This document shows positions 23,727-34,377 of a stretch of DNA of 64,000 nucleotides, one piece after another. The position numbers and the translations under genes are program-made. Positions within the stretch are counted from its first letter, which is position 1, and every line of letters begins with the position of its first letter. The notes under the pieces were generated by a model, which saw only the letters and a program-made list of their open reading frames with translations, was not told the origin of the DNA and made no database searches. Source of the stretch: Plasmopara viticola. Taxonomy: Eukaryota > Oomycota > Peronosporomycetes > Peronosporales > Peronosporaceae. The stretch is from NCBI GenBank assembly GCA_001695595.3, contig MBPM02000060.1, positions 124,001-188,000 on the forward strand. The letters are read 5' to 3'.

Positions 23727-24672
23727 ACTCCTTGACCGCCAATTGCATTACTCTTCCGCTTTAAGAAACAGAATTACTATGAATTTTCGAATCAACCCAA
23801 AGAAGTACTAGAAGCTAACAGGCAACTTTACAGCCTCATTTCTAAAAAATAGCATTATTGATATCAGTGGTGGCTGGAGGGACAAATCCATCAATCAATA
23901 TCTCCATCTCCATTTCAATTACTATATTGCTCCTATGGATTGTGTGGTTGTGCCGGGGCTCGAAAGCCATCAACATCAATAAATGAAATTTGGTTGTGCC
24001 TTTCCAGCTCTTAGTATGCGATCTCTACAAGAATGCACTTTATGCGAACATTCCCTATGCAGTAGGCATCAAAGTACATACGTGAAGCTACCACAGTCCC
24101 TGCAAGGTAAAATATGTACTGTACATGCAATCCATACTATATGTCAAGAGACTGTTCTGGTTTGACAATACAAATCAAAGTCACGTGGCTGCATTGTGCA
24201 AAGGCTGGGGGCCGCATGTCCAGTTTTAAAAGACACTGCCAAAGACGAGCCTCCACGATGTAAGAAATGGACGAGAAGCCTTCCATGAAGCATGCAAATG
24301 TTTTTTATGGCTTTTCAAAGGCCACACTAGCTTAATTAGTGTTGAACGTTGCATCGGATTTGAGCACATTAGCTGCTGTCCACCGCAAGTGTCATGGCTA
24401 GGATTTGTGCCGACCTGTCTTTGCTACCGCCGCGGTATTCAACCGTACTGCATGTACAATTACATCCAATGATATATAGTATGTACCCGGACCGAGATTC
24501 GTCTTCTCGACGCTGACAAGTCGGTCGTGGCTTACGAACACTGTTCATTGTTCAATCACAGTAAAAAAATAGGGTCAGTCCGACTATTGCAGCCATCTTC
24601 AGCAACAAAGAGCTCCCCGTAGAGCCCCCAGATCTGTCACCGCCCGAATAGCAACGACCACTGCCTGGGCAC
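23727..24672. other. Spacer between the two putative regulators
   Basis: About 950 bp with no supportable gene. It contains AT-rich sequence and short frames only. The promoter of the next gene is at its right edge. Confidence 0.5.
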
Positions 24673-24685
24673 CATTTCACAATTT
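24673..24685 (+). promoter_or_regulatory. Oomycete Inr+FPR core promoter
   Basis: The sequence CATTTCACAATTT matches the published oomycete composite core element CATTYYNCAWTTT at every position. It lies 22 bp before ATG 24708, a normal distance for this promoter class. This is the best core promoter match I found in the window. Confidence 0.8.
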
Positions 24686-24707
24686 TCACGCTACGGTCAA
24701 CATTGAC

Positions 24708-25462
24708 ATGAGTGACCACGATTTGGACCTCGTCGCAGTGTGCAGCTTTATCAGTGAGCTGAGTCTTGATGAGATTATGCAGTACGATCCGGGGGCAGAT
24801 TTCTTGGACAAAACTAGTTGCATCCTTTATGACGACCACAAAATGACGGCCGAGTCTTTTATTGCGGGCACCACGTCGACCGAATCCAGTGACTGCGAAG
24901 ACTCGCATTTAAGTGCGGAAATGAAGGAACGCCCCGCGAAGAAACCCAAGAAGCCCAAGACGGAGCTGCAACGAAGGCTCCAACAAGTGTACGACAAGAA
25001 GAGTCGAAACAACAAGCGGGTGCGTGCGTGTTGCATTTGCACGCTCGAGAACATTGAACTAATCTGTTATTGTGTCTTTAGGCAAAGCATCATGCAATGA
25101 GTGCGTCGTTTGTCCCAATTTTAAAGGAATTTGCGAATTTAATGCATTACTGCATCGTGAGAACGGAGAACGAGATAAACATGTTGTGTCTTGCCAAGAA
25201 GAGAGGGGCGTTACTATCGGCCAAAGCGACGGCCCGGCGGCAGCTCAAACTGAATCATGGAGCTTTGGAATGTATCAAGTCGACTGCCGAGGATTGGCAA
25301 AAGCGGAAGAGTGGGGAGTCGGGCAAGTGCTTTTTAAAGAACTTGAGCATCGAGATTCAACATATACTGGAGAGCCTACAGGCGCTTCGCGACCGATTAA
25401 GTGTAGCAACAAACGAGCTTCTTTGGCGATTAGAGGACAAGACAATAGGTGTTTGGGTGTAA
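24708..25462 (+). CDS. Putative nuclear protein, paralogue-like to the 22843 gene
   Basis: Predicted 230 residues from exons 24708-25019 and 25082-25462; the 62-nt intron is GTGCGT/TAG, phase 0. Residues 1-70 are acidic (LSLDEIMQYDPG) and Ser/Thr-rich. Residues about 74-104 are Lys/Arg-rich (KKPKKPKTELQRR, then YDKKSRNNKR), compatible with nuclear import or DNA binding. The C-terminal 120 residues are helix-prone with scattered Leu and Ala. At the exon junction Y-D-K-K-x-R-x-x-K-R lines up with Y-E-K-R-x-R-x-x-K-R of the 22843 gene, with the intron at the same place and phase. No named domain is certain. A perfect Inr+FPR promoter sits just upstream. Confidence 0.8.
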
Positions 25463-27889
25463 AAGACTGTCGTGTCGACTTGTAGTAAATAGAAATGATT
25501 CATGAAGTAAAATTTTAAAGGAAGTGGGTGCTTAGTGAGTGACTGCATTGCAATTTTGTCATAGAAGACCACCAACTTAAGTGAATTAATCAGATACAAG
25601 CTCTTACTTCTGGTCTGAATAAATGTATGAATAAGATGAATATTCATACTCGCTGGAGTGAAAAAGCAAAAAAGGTTCTCAAGATGTGTAAGGTATTAAC
25701 CACAAAACGTGGACGCCCCTGGGATTTGATCAAGCAGCGATCGATTACATAGACTCGCATCACGAGCGAGCACCTCGACGAGCTTCATCGATTTCGTAGA
25801 TGGAGCTGAAGGGTGCTTCGAAGAGAGGTCTGGATCTATAGGGTTGGTTTTGGAATAAGTGTATTGTAAATTTTATTGTAGCCTCCGTATTAGTGGAACC
25901 GGGCGACTCTGCGACGGCCAGTCACTACTTTTTGGTAGGCGAATCCGTCATATGGGATGCTCTACGATATGACGATAAAAGTGAGTATTAAGTGACAAGA
26001 GAGCATCGTAGGGATCGCCAGTTCTGCTCGCCCACTCGTCTTATAAAATTGGAAGTTAGCGACATGATGACGATGTGGCTTAGAGTAGGTTAACCTGCAC
26101 GTAATATTCTGCCACTGTAATGTGCATTTATCCTTGTTAAAACAGCGAAACATTACACAGCACGAGCTTACAAACGATCGTACTTTGTGCGCGTTTGATC
26201 ATCAGTTTTTGCACGTGTTACATCAAGATGATGTGTCGAATTCCAATCTGGTGCTGCCAGCGTGGGGTTCATAGTGCGTTGTATGCATACAGCTGATTTG
26301 ATATAGAGTTTCGATCCTAAATGAAGAGGTAGCGCAAGTGCAACAATTAAAAGAACAACACATGTACTCTGCCAATGATTTTAAGCGAAAGCCGCGATAT
26401 CGATACACATTCCAAAGAGATTAATATGAGCTAGTTTCGATTTTGCGTGGGCCGCTCCGGACTTCGAGCACAGATCCAGGTATGTGCAATAATTAGATGA
26501 TGGTGACCATAAGTCGCGTCAGAATCCGAACGTCTCTGTGATCCTGTAGCAAAAGAAAATCGGCTTGAATCGGATCGCCGAAGGAAAATGTCTCTTGACC
26601 GTCACGAGCCAATCGCTTAATTTGACGAGTTTAACAACTTTTAATCTCGTGTCAGACCATACGTCCCTGGATGTAACCGAAACAACAAACAAACAATAAA
26701 CAAGCCACTGATGTGCAACGCAATGAGAAACCGAGTATGATAATGGGGGTAAGACGAAGTGGCAGCTTACCGTCTTTTTTAAAGACGGCCCACCAATTGA
26801 TCTTAGTTTAATAATTCTGATGGACATAATTGTCATTAGCAAACGCCAAATCGCGATATAGTCTTTAGTCTTTTGGCTATGGCTTTACTTACGTTAGCCT
26901 AATAATCCAAGGCGTAGTCGTAGGGAATTGCGCTATTTTTGGAAGGCATACGAGTTGAAAAAATGTAGCTTAACATACTGTTACAGCTAGGGGTCGCTCC
27001 TAGGACTAATAGCTCAAGAAAATAGATTCATTAAGCAACCTATTTTTACAATCGTATGCACACATACATACTATTACCCCGGCGACTGTATCATAAGAAA
27101 AACATTAGCTTATTTAGCAGACAAACAATTGTATCTAGTAAGGCTACTCTGCAATGCTTTGCGAATAAATTACTAAAAGTCAAACAAAGCTTAGAAAACC
27201 CGCGCTTTGATATTTTGTCAACTGGGTTTTGAATAAAATGTCATCAGTGCATTATTATCTCCTGTAACGTCGCAAGCTCAGTGCGAAGATAAGTTGTTTC
27301 TTCTACACTTGCAATGAAGAAAGAAATAATCATGCACACAGAGGCCAAGAACAGAACTTTGACATTGACATATAAGGGAACAGATTGCCGATATGGGCCA
27401 CAAAACCGCCCGACACATTATTTATTATCGTACAGTATTCGTGCAGTTCCGTCTTACGATACGAGATGTAGTAGACTGTGAGAGTGCATGCTTTTTCAAA
27501 CAAGGTGCTATTTTACTTTACCACCTAACGATCTGCGACATTGTCTACTTGAATCTTCTGAAATATATTTGGAAGGAATTCATTGTAGGTATTTTTTGAA
27601 ATGGATTTAGTCTGCGATAGTTCAGAGACTCGCTGTCTTTTTTTGTATTCGATGATTTAAATGTCTTTGCAAGTCTTCAACCAATAATTTGTAAGGCTTC
27701 CACCGATAGCTGAATCAGACACATTGAGAAGTTCAAGCTTTCAGAGATGGGTGCATTCGCCGGCCTCAACGAACAAACCATGCTTAGCAAGCTTGGACGC
27801 AGCTCCCGTCTGTCCCTTTTGTGTAATGTTTGTCAGGAGAAAAAGCGTTAAGATAGACAAAAAAGAAAAGTCATCTGAATCAATGAGAT
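25463..27889. other. Gene-poor region
   Basis: No supportable gene. Contains the tRNA-His-like relic listed separately. Frames such as 25357-25647 (-) partly overlap the gene above and are shadows. Confidence 0.45.
25710..25795 (-). pseudogene. tRNA-His(GUG)-like relic
   Basis: The minus strand contains CTCGC-TCGTGAT-GCGAG (25770-25754), a perfect 5-bp stem with a 7-base loop and anticodon GTG. Further 3' is a TGATCAAATCC B-box-like string and an acceptor-like GGGGCGT followed by CCA at 25712-25710. The 5' acceptor half and D-arm are degenerate, and position 33 is C instead of T, so it is not a working tRNA. A genome-encoded CCA would fit a reverse-transcribed tRNA or a SINE head. Confidence 0.5.
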
Positions 27890-27903
27890 TAGGCCAGTCA
27901 TTA

Positions 27904-28215
27904 CAGATTTAAGCAACCGAAACCCACGCACTAGGAATAAGCTGTCTCTATCGCGGGATGCTGGTAGCAATCCGACCCATATTGAGACCGGGTTCCGCAC
28001 CCCTCAATACACTATGGGGCTTTCTCGGTCAGTGGGGCTTCCCCACCCAAACTACCCAATCGGGCGCGTTTTGGTAGGGCAGTCACACTCGGGTGTGATG
28101 GCTCGTCGACTTTAGTGACCTATCTCCGGCTGCCTTAATTCGGATCCTATGGGTATCGAACTAGGTACCTCCCGGTCCTGGGTCGAACGGCTAACCGCTC
28201 GAGCCACAGGGTCGG
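27904..28215 (-). mobile_element. SINE-B (tRNA-like head), copy 1, with 14-bp target-site duplication
   Basis: A 312-bp unit on the minus strand, flanked by perfect 14-mers TAGGCCAGTCATTA at 27890-27903 and 28216-28229. The 5' end (near 28215) reads CCGACCCTGTGGCTCGAGCG GTTAGCC in two adjoining blocks, an A-box-like D-arm with a GGCT/AGCC stem. An AGTTCGATACC B-box-like motif follows about 45 bp later. This is the layout of tRNA-derived SINEs. The body matches copy 2 at 28284-28593. Transcription by RNA polymerase III is inferred from family knowledge. Confidence 0.88.
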
Positions 28216-28283
28216 TAGGCCAGTCATTAGACCATACAGCAAATCAACGGCTTAGCGTCGCGTACGCCTCTTCCACCTGTTTG

Positions 28284-28593
28284 AACCGACCCTGCTGCTC
28301 GAGCGGTTAGCTGTTCCACGCAGGAGCGGTACCTAGTTCGATACCCATAAAATCCGAATTTAGGCAGCCGGAGATAGGTCACTAAGGTGGACGAGCAATC
28401 ACACCCGAGTGTGTGACTGCCCTACCGCCTCGCGCCTGATTGGGTAATAAAAGAGTTGGATGGGTTGGACGCCCCACTGACCGAAAAAGCCCCATAGTGT
28501 AATGAGGGGTACGGAATCCTATTCCAATATGGTTCGGTTTGCTACCAGCATCTCGCGAAAGTTTCAGCTAAGTCCTAGCGCGTGGGTTTCGGT
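28284..28593 (+). mobile_element. SINE-B, copy 2, head-to-head with copy 1
   Basis: A 310-bp unit on the + strand, with 9-bp flanks ACCTGTTTG at 28275-28283 and 28594-28602. The head has CTGCTCGAGCGGTTAGC and AGTTCGATACC, and the 3' end GCGTGGGTTTCGGT is shared with copy 1 (GTGCGTGGGTTTCGGT). It is more diverged from copy 1 than the SINE-A copies are from each other. The two SINE-B heads face each other across 68 bp, forming a large inverted repeat. Confidence 0.85.
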
Positions 28594-30262
28594 ACCTGTT
28601 TGGCTGAACAATCGCGCAAGAATCCCTACAGAAATTAAGCATTTTCACTTGAGCACATACATAAACATTGAAGGTTTTGTTGCCAAAACTTTCGCCTCTA
28701 TGTCTACAAGTCAGCAATAGACATATTGGTCGAAGTAATCCTTAGCTAAGGCAGACCTACATCGCACCCTTTTCGTTCGATTGTGGAATAGAGATGTCAC
28801 TTCAAATTGCTCGTCCAAAAAGAAAACTATAAATTGGTATATTTCTAATGCAGAAAGTGCACTAAGAGCAGTGAGCAGCATAGCTCGAGCAGCCCCTGCT
28901 TCAGGACATTTTGTAACAACAAAAAAGCTCTTGAGCATAGCCAAATCGCTGTTACGACTACAGCAAGCACTTCAAAGTGGAACTTCGGTATTTTTTTGCT
29001 GAAAAAGAGGTTCTCTTATCAACGCTCAGTATTTTAGAAACTAGCTGGATTAAATGTGCGGAACACGCTTGCTCGACTGCTGATACGACTTAAGTATCCA
29101 GCGACTGCGTGAGATATGCTGAATCATCTTCTCATTATTGCTTTGCTGTTCCCGTCGATCACTCCAACCAAAGCAGGCAAGCCTAAAAAACTTTCGGTAG
29201 TACTATTTGCGCCGGATCGACGTACCCTCCTAAAGGTGTATTTTATCGTACGAATAGATCCGGCCAATCGAGTCGGCGATAAAGCCTGCGGGTAGGATAG
29301 TCGCCCGGTCCGGTCTTATATCCGGTGTAGGGATTAGTACAACCTCACAGCCGATTGATGCGCGTTTGTATGTAACTCCTCACGACAATGCCGAACAGAA
29401 TTCGCTAATCTACTCAAATTCCAATAATTTGATTGGAGATTCAGTGCTCGTCAGTTGGTGAGCTTTTCGATTAAATATCATTTTTTGCTCTTGCCAATGC
29501 CATTCTTGTGTCGGTAACGTCCAGCAGAAAGGATCTAGATCAAATCTCCACATTCTGATAGACTTTTGCTCGAATTGTTTTTAACGTAACTCTGTAGCTA
29601 AGGTCCCCATTACCAAACCAAGTTTACTCATCGCAACTTTATCAGCAATCTAAGCTGCCGTATCTGGCACAGCTATGTCGACAACATAAACTTGGCCTTT
29701 TCGTTATAGTTCGTAGCAGCTACGTCCGACAACAATGTCGCATAATACCTTAAGCGCTCACAGCAGGGCGATATGAATGAATTTCACCAGCTCGAGCTTC
29801 CATCAAGTACGATCGAGAAAAATCGTATTTTGTCCCCGCGATCTTCAGTGGTGCCGCATCTTGGTCCAATTTTTTCTGCGTTCAAACAGGTCCTAAGCTA
29901 TTTTATGTCCTTTAAGCGATCTCGATATAGCTAGAATCTGTTATCTGCATTAATATATATTAAGTCTATAGATATTCATTGGTGACGGCTCGGCCTTTAA
30001 TCGCTTGCTGTAATACCTGGCTCACTAGATCGCGAATGTACTGGTGGTGCATCAGGTTTTGCTGTCTAAGGCTTTGAAGCGGCAGCGTAGCTTTTTTAAT
30101 AGATTGAGTGTATTTAGTAACAAATTATCACCTCGGATGCGAAGATGGGCTGTAACGTCAAGCGTTCTGTATGCTTATCCCAGCCTCTTTACTCAGAGCC
30201 CGGTGCAGTTTTGCAGATTTTGCTCGCTTTTTGCTTGTTTAGAGGTCGATACGCCATTATAG

Positions 30263-30320
30263 AGCGCTGAGCTTACTCTGGAATGCGATTAAGTGCTGAG
30301 CTTGCTCTGGAATGCGATTA
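30263..30320 (+). repeat. Tandem duplication, 29-bp unit
   Basis: Units 30263-30291 and 30292-30320 differ at two positions; a third partial unit (AGCGCTGATT) follows at 30321. Function unknown. Confidence 0.85.
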
Positions 30321-30568
30321 AGCGCTGATTACACATAGACGTGAGTACAGCTTTCAATTATGTCCAAGAAACAGATTTCAGTCATCTCCGATTTATCTAA
30401 TGGCTTTATAATGACAAAGCGCACGATAGTTATGTAATGCAACGCTTTCTTGGCAGCTTTCGATCTACTCATCTTAACAACCACATATACGATAAAGCGA
30501 TCAAACCATATCAAAGATCTGTAACCACCTTGTAAGGATGTACTTAAAGCGGCTAGTCGCATGTATAT

Positions 30569-30630
30569 ACTCCGTAAACCTCTGAGTGACTTTTTCTAAA
30601 CTCCGTAAACCTCTGAGTGACTTTTTCTAA
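30569..30630 (+). repeat. Tandem duplication, 31-bp unit
   Basis: Two identical 31-bp units at 30569-30599 and 30600-30630, starting ACTCCGTAAACCTCTGAG. Identity suggests a very recent slip. Confidence 0.9.
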
Positions 30631-32687
30631 ATTTCAATCCACACATTGTCTAGCAAACCAGACCTTTGCCCTGACCCATAAACTTGTACGCCAGATTCTT
30701 TGATCGCCCCCTACAAACTTGAAAGAATACATTGGAAAATGTCTTAGTGTGGGCTCTCAGTTCCTTCCACATCATGATCACAATTTGCTCGTCTTTGGTT
30801 GTCTCCGTCTGAGAAGAATGATAAAGCATTCTTATTGACGACAGCCATATAGATGTCTGCTATCTTGCCATACGAACTTATTCGCGCTGATGAATACCCA
30901 TCCACACTTCAAAATTCCTTGTCCACTTTCCTTCATCCTAGGCTCAGAGTGCATAATTTATCGTGTTGAATATGTCGGTAGCGAATTCACGGAGGAATTT
31001 CGGAGCGACAGCGATCTAGTCGCTGCAGCTTTGTGTACGACTTGTTTGGTCTCTTGAAAATCCGAAGGTCCGATAGACGATAGAGGTAAGCCAGGTTTGC
31101 ATACTTTGCTTCAATCGTCAGTGCTGATCCAAATAAGTGTTGTAATGCTACAGCTGGTACTTTAGCTTCACTCAGTCTGATGTGCAATTGTTTGTACATT
31201 AGGCAGATTCACATGACTAGCCCTCAATGCCAGAGCAGGTTATTCAAGGCATTTAAAAGTCGATCTCGCCTCCATACGTCACTAGCCAATCAATTAAACA
31301 ATACAGACGCCGGTACCTTGTCACTTTTACTATTTAGTATCTATGATACGCATCTTCAATCGTCCACTAAGATTATTTCCGCATGATTGGCGGCGAATTA
31401 AGTTGCACTAGTGATTCTTCAGCCCATTATAGATTATAAGTACATTGCAACTACGAAAGTGCCCATTTACATGGAAATATAGTGAGCATCGAAATGGCAA
31501 AAGCACTTTTTTTGCCGCTTTGTCTGCATCAAAGTGGACATTATGGCACTCGACTCCGTCATCTTCTGTTCAATACGCTAGAACGAAGCGTTCTCGAGGC
31601 TTAAGCGCTTCCGGACGCGCACTGACCGTCTAGGGTGCTTGTGCAGATGTTGCTTTCCGTAGATGCTAGATTTGACAGTTTATCCAATCCGTCTCGCATG
31701 CATTGAGTCTAATGAGCATACTGTTTTATCCACAGATATGAATCACTCTCGAAGCCTCAATTTGATATGTCTACAAGTGCTACCAGGTGCGGCAGGCTTT
31801 TGTATCTAAAAAGCGAGAGTTTAAATCGCTGACCTTCTAACATGAGAGTTAGGATCGGTCCGAATTCTCGAAAGCTAATGTAGCTTTTCCTTAAAAAAGC
31901 TTTACTCTTAAAAAAGATACTTGTGCAATTTCTATCGACGCACTAATTAGTAAATGTATCTATCTTCTCGTTATGTTCGAACCATCACATGACTTACCAT
32001 AATTATTGTGCAGCACATTGATAATCTTTTTTGAATGCATCCCGCTCACAGTTCGCAGAGATGTCTGACGTCATAGCCGCTCAACCTATTTCTTCTGCTT
32101 TCGGCACGTTTTCCAAGTAGTGGACGGCGCAAGCAATCGAGCGTCTTCAGCCATCTCGTGGATATCCGCTAGCTCATTCGTCACCTATTCGCATCAGCGT
32201 TAAGCCATCCGCCGTAATCACCTCGAGGTTGACTGGTTATTTAAACAGCCAGACGTCACTGCGTCGAAGTCGAGACAAGGGCATTCGCCGCGGCGGTCTA
32301 TCTTACCCCAATTGACTCAAGCGGGAGTTGGCGCTAGACCCCGAATGCATAGTTGATCACGATACGCGGCTTTGTAACAATGCGCTAGCAACCCTTAAGT
32401 GACACAACCGTATCCGCTGCATTTGCAGGCTACTTGTCATCCCCTCAGTCACTTACTGAATGATAATTCTGGCGTGGCAAGACTCGGCTTGCGCACTAGC
32501 GTTGTATACATATTTCTAAAAATACTACCAATTCAGCAAGATGTAAGATTTGTGAGATTTATATTAGGCTCGAAAGAATGACTAGTTTGGAGTAGATATT
32601 ATCTTATTTCTCAATGGTACTATATTGTGTCGCAGGTGTACAAGATTATTAAACAGAATATCACGGGCAAATATATATTTCCGCGAT

Positions 32688-33659
32688 ATGGCAGTGCAAG
32701 GAAATGAGTCGAAGCTGCTGGAGCCATATACGTATATCAGCAGGCTACCGGGTAAAAATGTACGGGGCAAGTTGATTGGTGCCTTCCAGTCATGGTTGTG
32801 TGCTCCGGCCGAGGCCGTAGAAGACATTCAACGTATCGTGGATCAGCTCCATAACGCCAGTCTACTCATTGACGACATTGAGGACGACTCGGAGATGCGA
32901 CGCGGCCAGCCTGTGGCTCATCACATCTTTGGCATACCAGCCACTATCAATTGCGCTAATTACGTATACTTTCTATCCCTTCAAAAGTGTCAGGCGCTAG
33001 GAAACCCACGAGCCCTACAGGTTTATACGGACGAAATGCTGCGTTTGCACCAGGGTCAGGGGCTTGATATTTTCTGGAGAGATCACTTGCAGTGTCCGAC
33101 AGTAGACGAATACTTTGAAATGGTGCAAAACAGTTACGTACCATCATACTTTCTCTGCTTATTATTGAAGGGTCATTTCTGATCTAGACGCTACTTCTTT
33201 TTCTTCGCAACGTATGTAGAAACGGGAGGGCTTTTTCGACTGGCGGTTGGACTTATGCAGGCGTTTAGTGACTGCACCATGGATTTTACACCGCTCGTGA
33301 ATGCCCTGGCCGTGTATTTTCAGATCCGAGATGACTATGTGAATCTCTTGGACGAAGCGTACATGGAGAACAAGAGCTTTTGTGAGGACTTGACCGAGGG
33401 AAAATTCTCCTTTCCTCTTATCTTTGCTATTCGGGAGAATCCGCAGGATACACGATTGTTGAGCATTTTGAAACAACGTACGAAAAGCGTCAACTTGAAA
33501 CAGTATGCTGTGCAGTATTTGCGTGAGATGGGGGCTGTAGAGCACACTCAAGCAAAGCTTAATGCAACAGTTGACAAAATCCGTGGCGAGATTGCTTTGT
33601 TAGGAGGAAATCCCGCGTTAGAGGAAATCGTTGACGGATTACATGCTTCCATTCAGTAA
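32688..33659 (+). CDS. Geranylgeranyl-diphosphate synthase (trans-prenyltransferase)
   Basis: Makes C20 GGPP from IPP and a shorter allylic diphosphate, feeding protein prenylation and other isoprenoids. Predicted 294 residues from exons 32688-33132 and 33220-33659; the 87-nt intron splits codon 149 and rejoins VQN-K-TGGLFRLAVGLM in frame. ATG 32688 is chosen because ESKLLEPYTYISRLPGKNVR follows, matching the usual start of eukaryotic type III GGPP synthases of about 300 residues. The first aspartate-rich motif is DDIED (62-66); the second is DDYVN (186-190). HNASLLIDDIED, HQGQGLDIFWRD and ENKSFCEDLTEGKFSFP, all strongly conserved in the family, are intact. No signal peptide, so probably cytosolic. 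Its 3' end faces the coiled-coil gene 110 bp away; an AATAAA lies 25 bp after the stop. Confidence 0.96.
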
Positions 33660-33769
33660 CATCTTTGCGTTAAAGCGGTCCTAAATAAATATTAAAGGAG
33701 AATAATCTATACAGGTGAATTGAGGCGCTAAGCCCCACTGGTACCATTTTCAACGCTTGAAACTAATAT

Positions 33770-34300
33770 TTATAGTCGGACGATCTCCATATTGCGCTGT
33801 TTTCCTGACAGCAACCGTTTCTTCTCGGCATCTACCATCTCCACGCACTCTTTGAGAGCAGCAGCATCGTCAGCCAAGTGCAACTTTGCCAAAACCTCCT
33901 TTATTCTACATTGATTACCAGCATTACTTCACACACTTAGGCATCAAAGCAATAGGTCGCTAGGCAGTGATACAAACCTGAGCTGTGCCGCCTGCGCCGC
34001 TTCCTTTTGCTGCGCTAGCTCTTGTTGCAGCTCATCTGTGACTGCTTTTTCGGCCTCTAACTTTACTTGTAGCTCTTTAGGCGATGATTCTAGGTCGCCT
34101 ATTGTCGCGTCACCTCGTACTTTATTGCTGTCCAGTAGCTCTTTGGTCCACTGCGCATTTTCCTGGTGCCGCTCGAATGCACGATGGCGCACCATACGCA
34201 TCTGCTGTCGCATCTCTCGCGACATATTAAACGGGGCAGCGCTTAAGGGCGGAACGGGCACCTGCGGTGCGCGGCCACCTCGCACTTGCTCCATATTCAT
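33770..34300 (-). CDS. Small coiled-coil protein, function unknown
   Basis: Predicted 152 residues from minus-strand exons 34300-33978 and 33905-33770, with a 72-nt GTTTGT/TAG intron in phase 2. Splicing converts a frame that would end in a hydrophobic tail into a continuation of the helix (QLRIKEVLAKLHLAD), which supports it. Residues 1-25 are Pro-rich. Residues 27-60 are basic with many Met, Arg and Gln. Residues about 72-145 are a Gln/Glu/Lys/Ala-rich coiled coil (LQVKLEAEKAVTDELQQELA). There is no signal peptide or membrane segment. I do not recognise a family. It is convergent with GGPP synthase; a MULE remnant begins 77 bp upstream of its start codon. Confidence 0.8.
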
Positions 34301-34377
34301 GACGTGAGCTTAATGTAGCGCCAGTATTTCAGACTAAGTTAGACTGTGGATCCGTGCGGTATCAAATAATAGGGACA

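Larger units (their letters stand above)
28603..32687. other. Gene-poor region before GGPP synthase
   Basis: About 4 kb with no supportable gene. Two short tandem duplications are listed separately. A weak tRNA-Met-like pair of hairpins occurs on the minus strand at 31852-31812. Frames on both strands are short and lack recognisable motifs. Confidence 0.45.

Noticed and set aside
31812..31852. tRNA-Met-like pair of hairpins on the minus strand
   Set aside because: The T-arm has a 9-base loop and the anticodon loop only six bases; not strong enough for a feature, mentioned only with the tRNA-relic observation.
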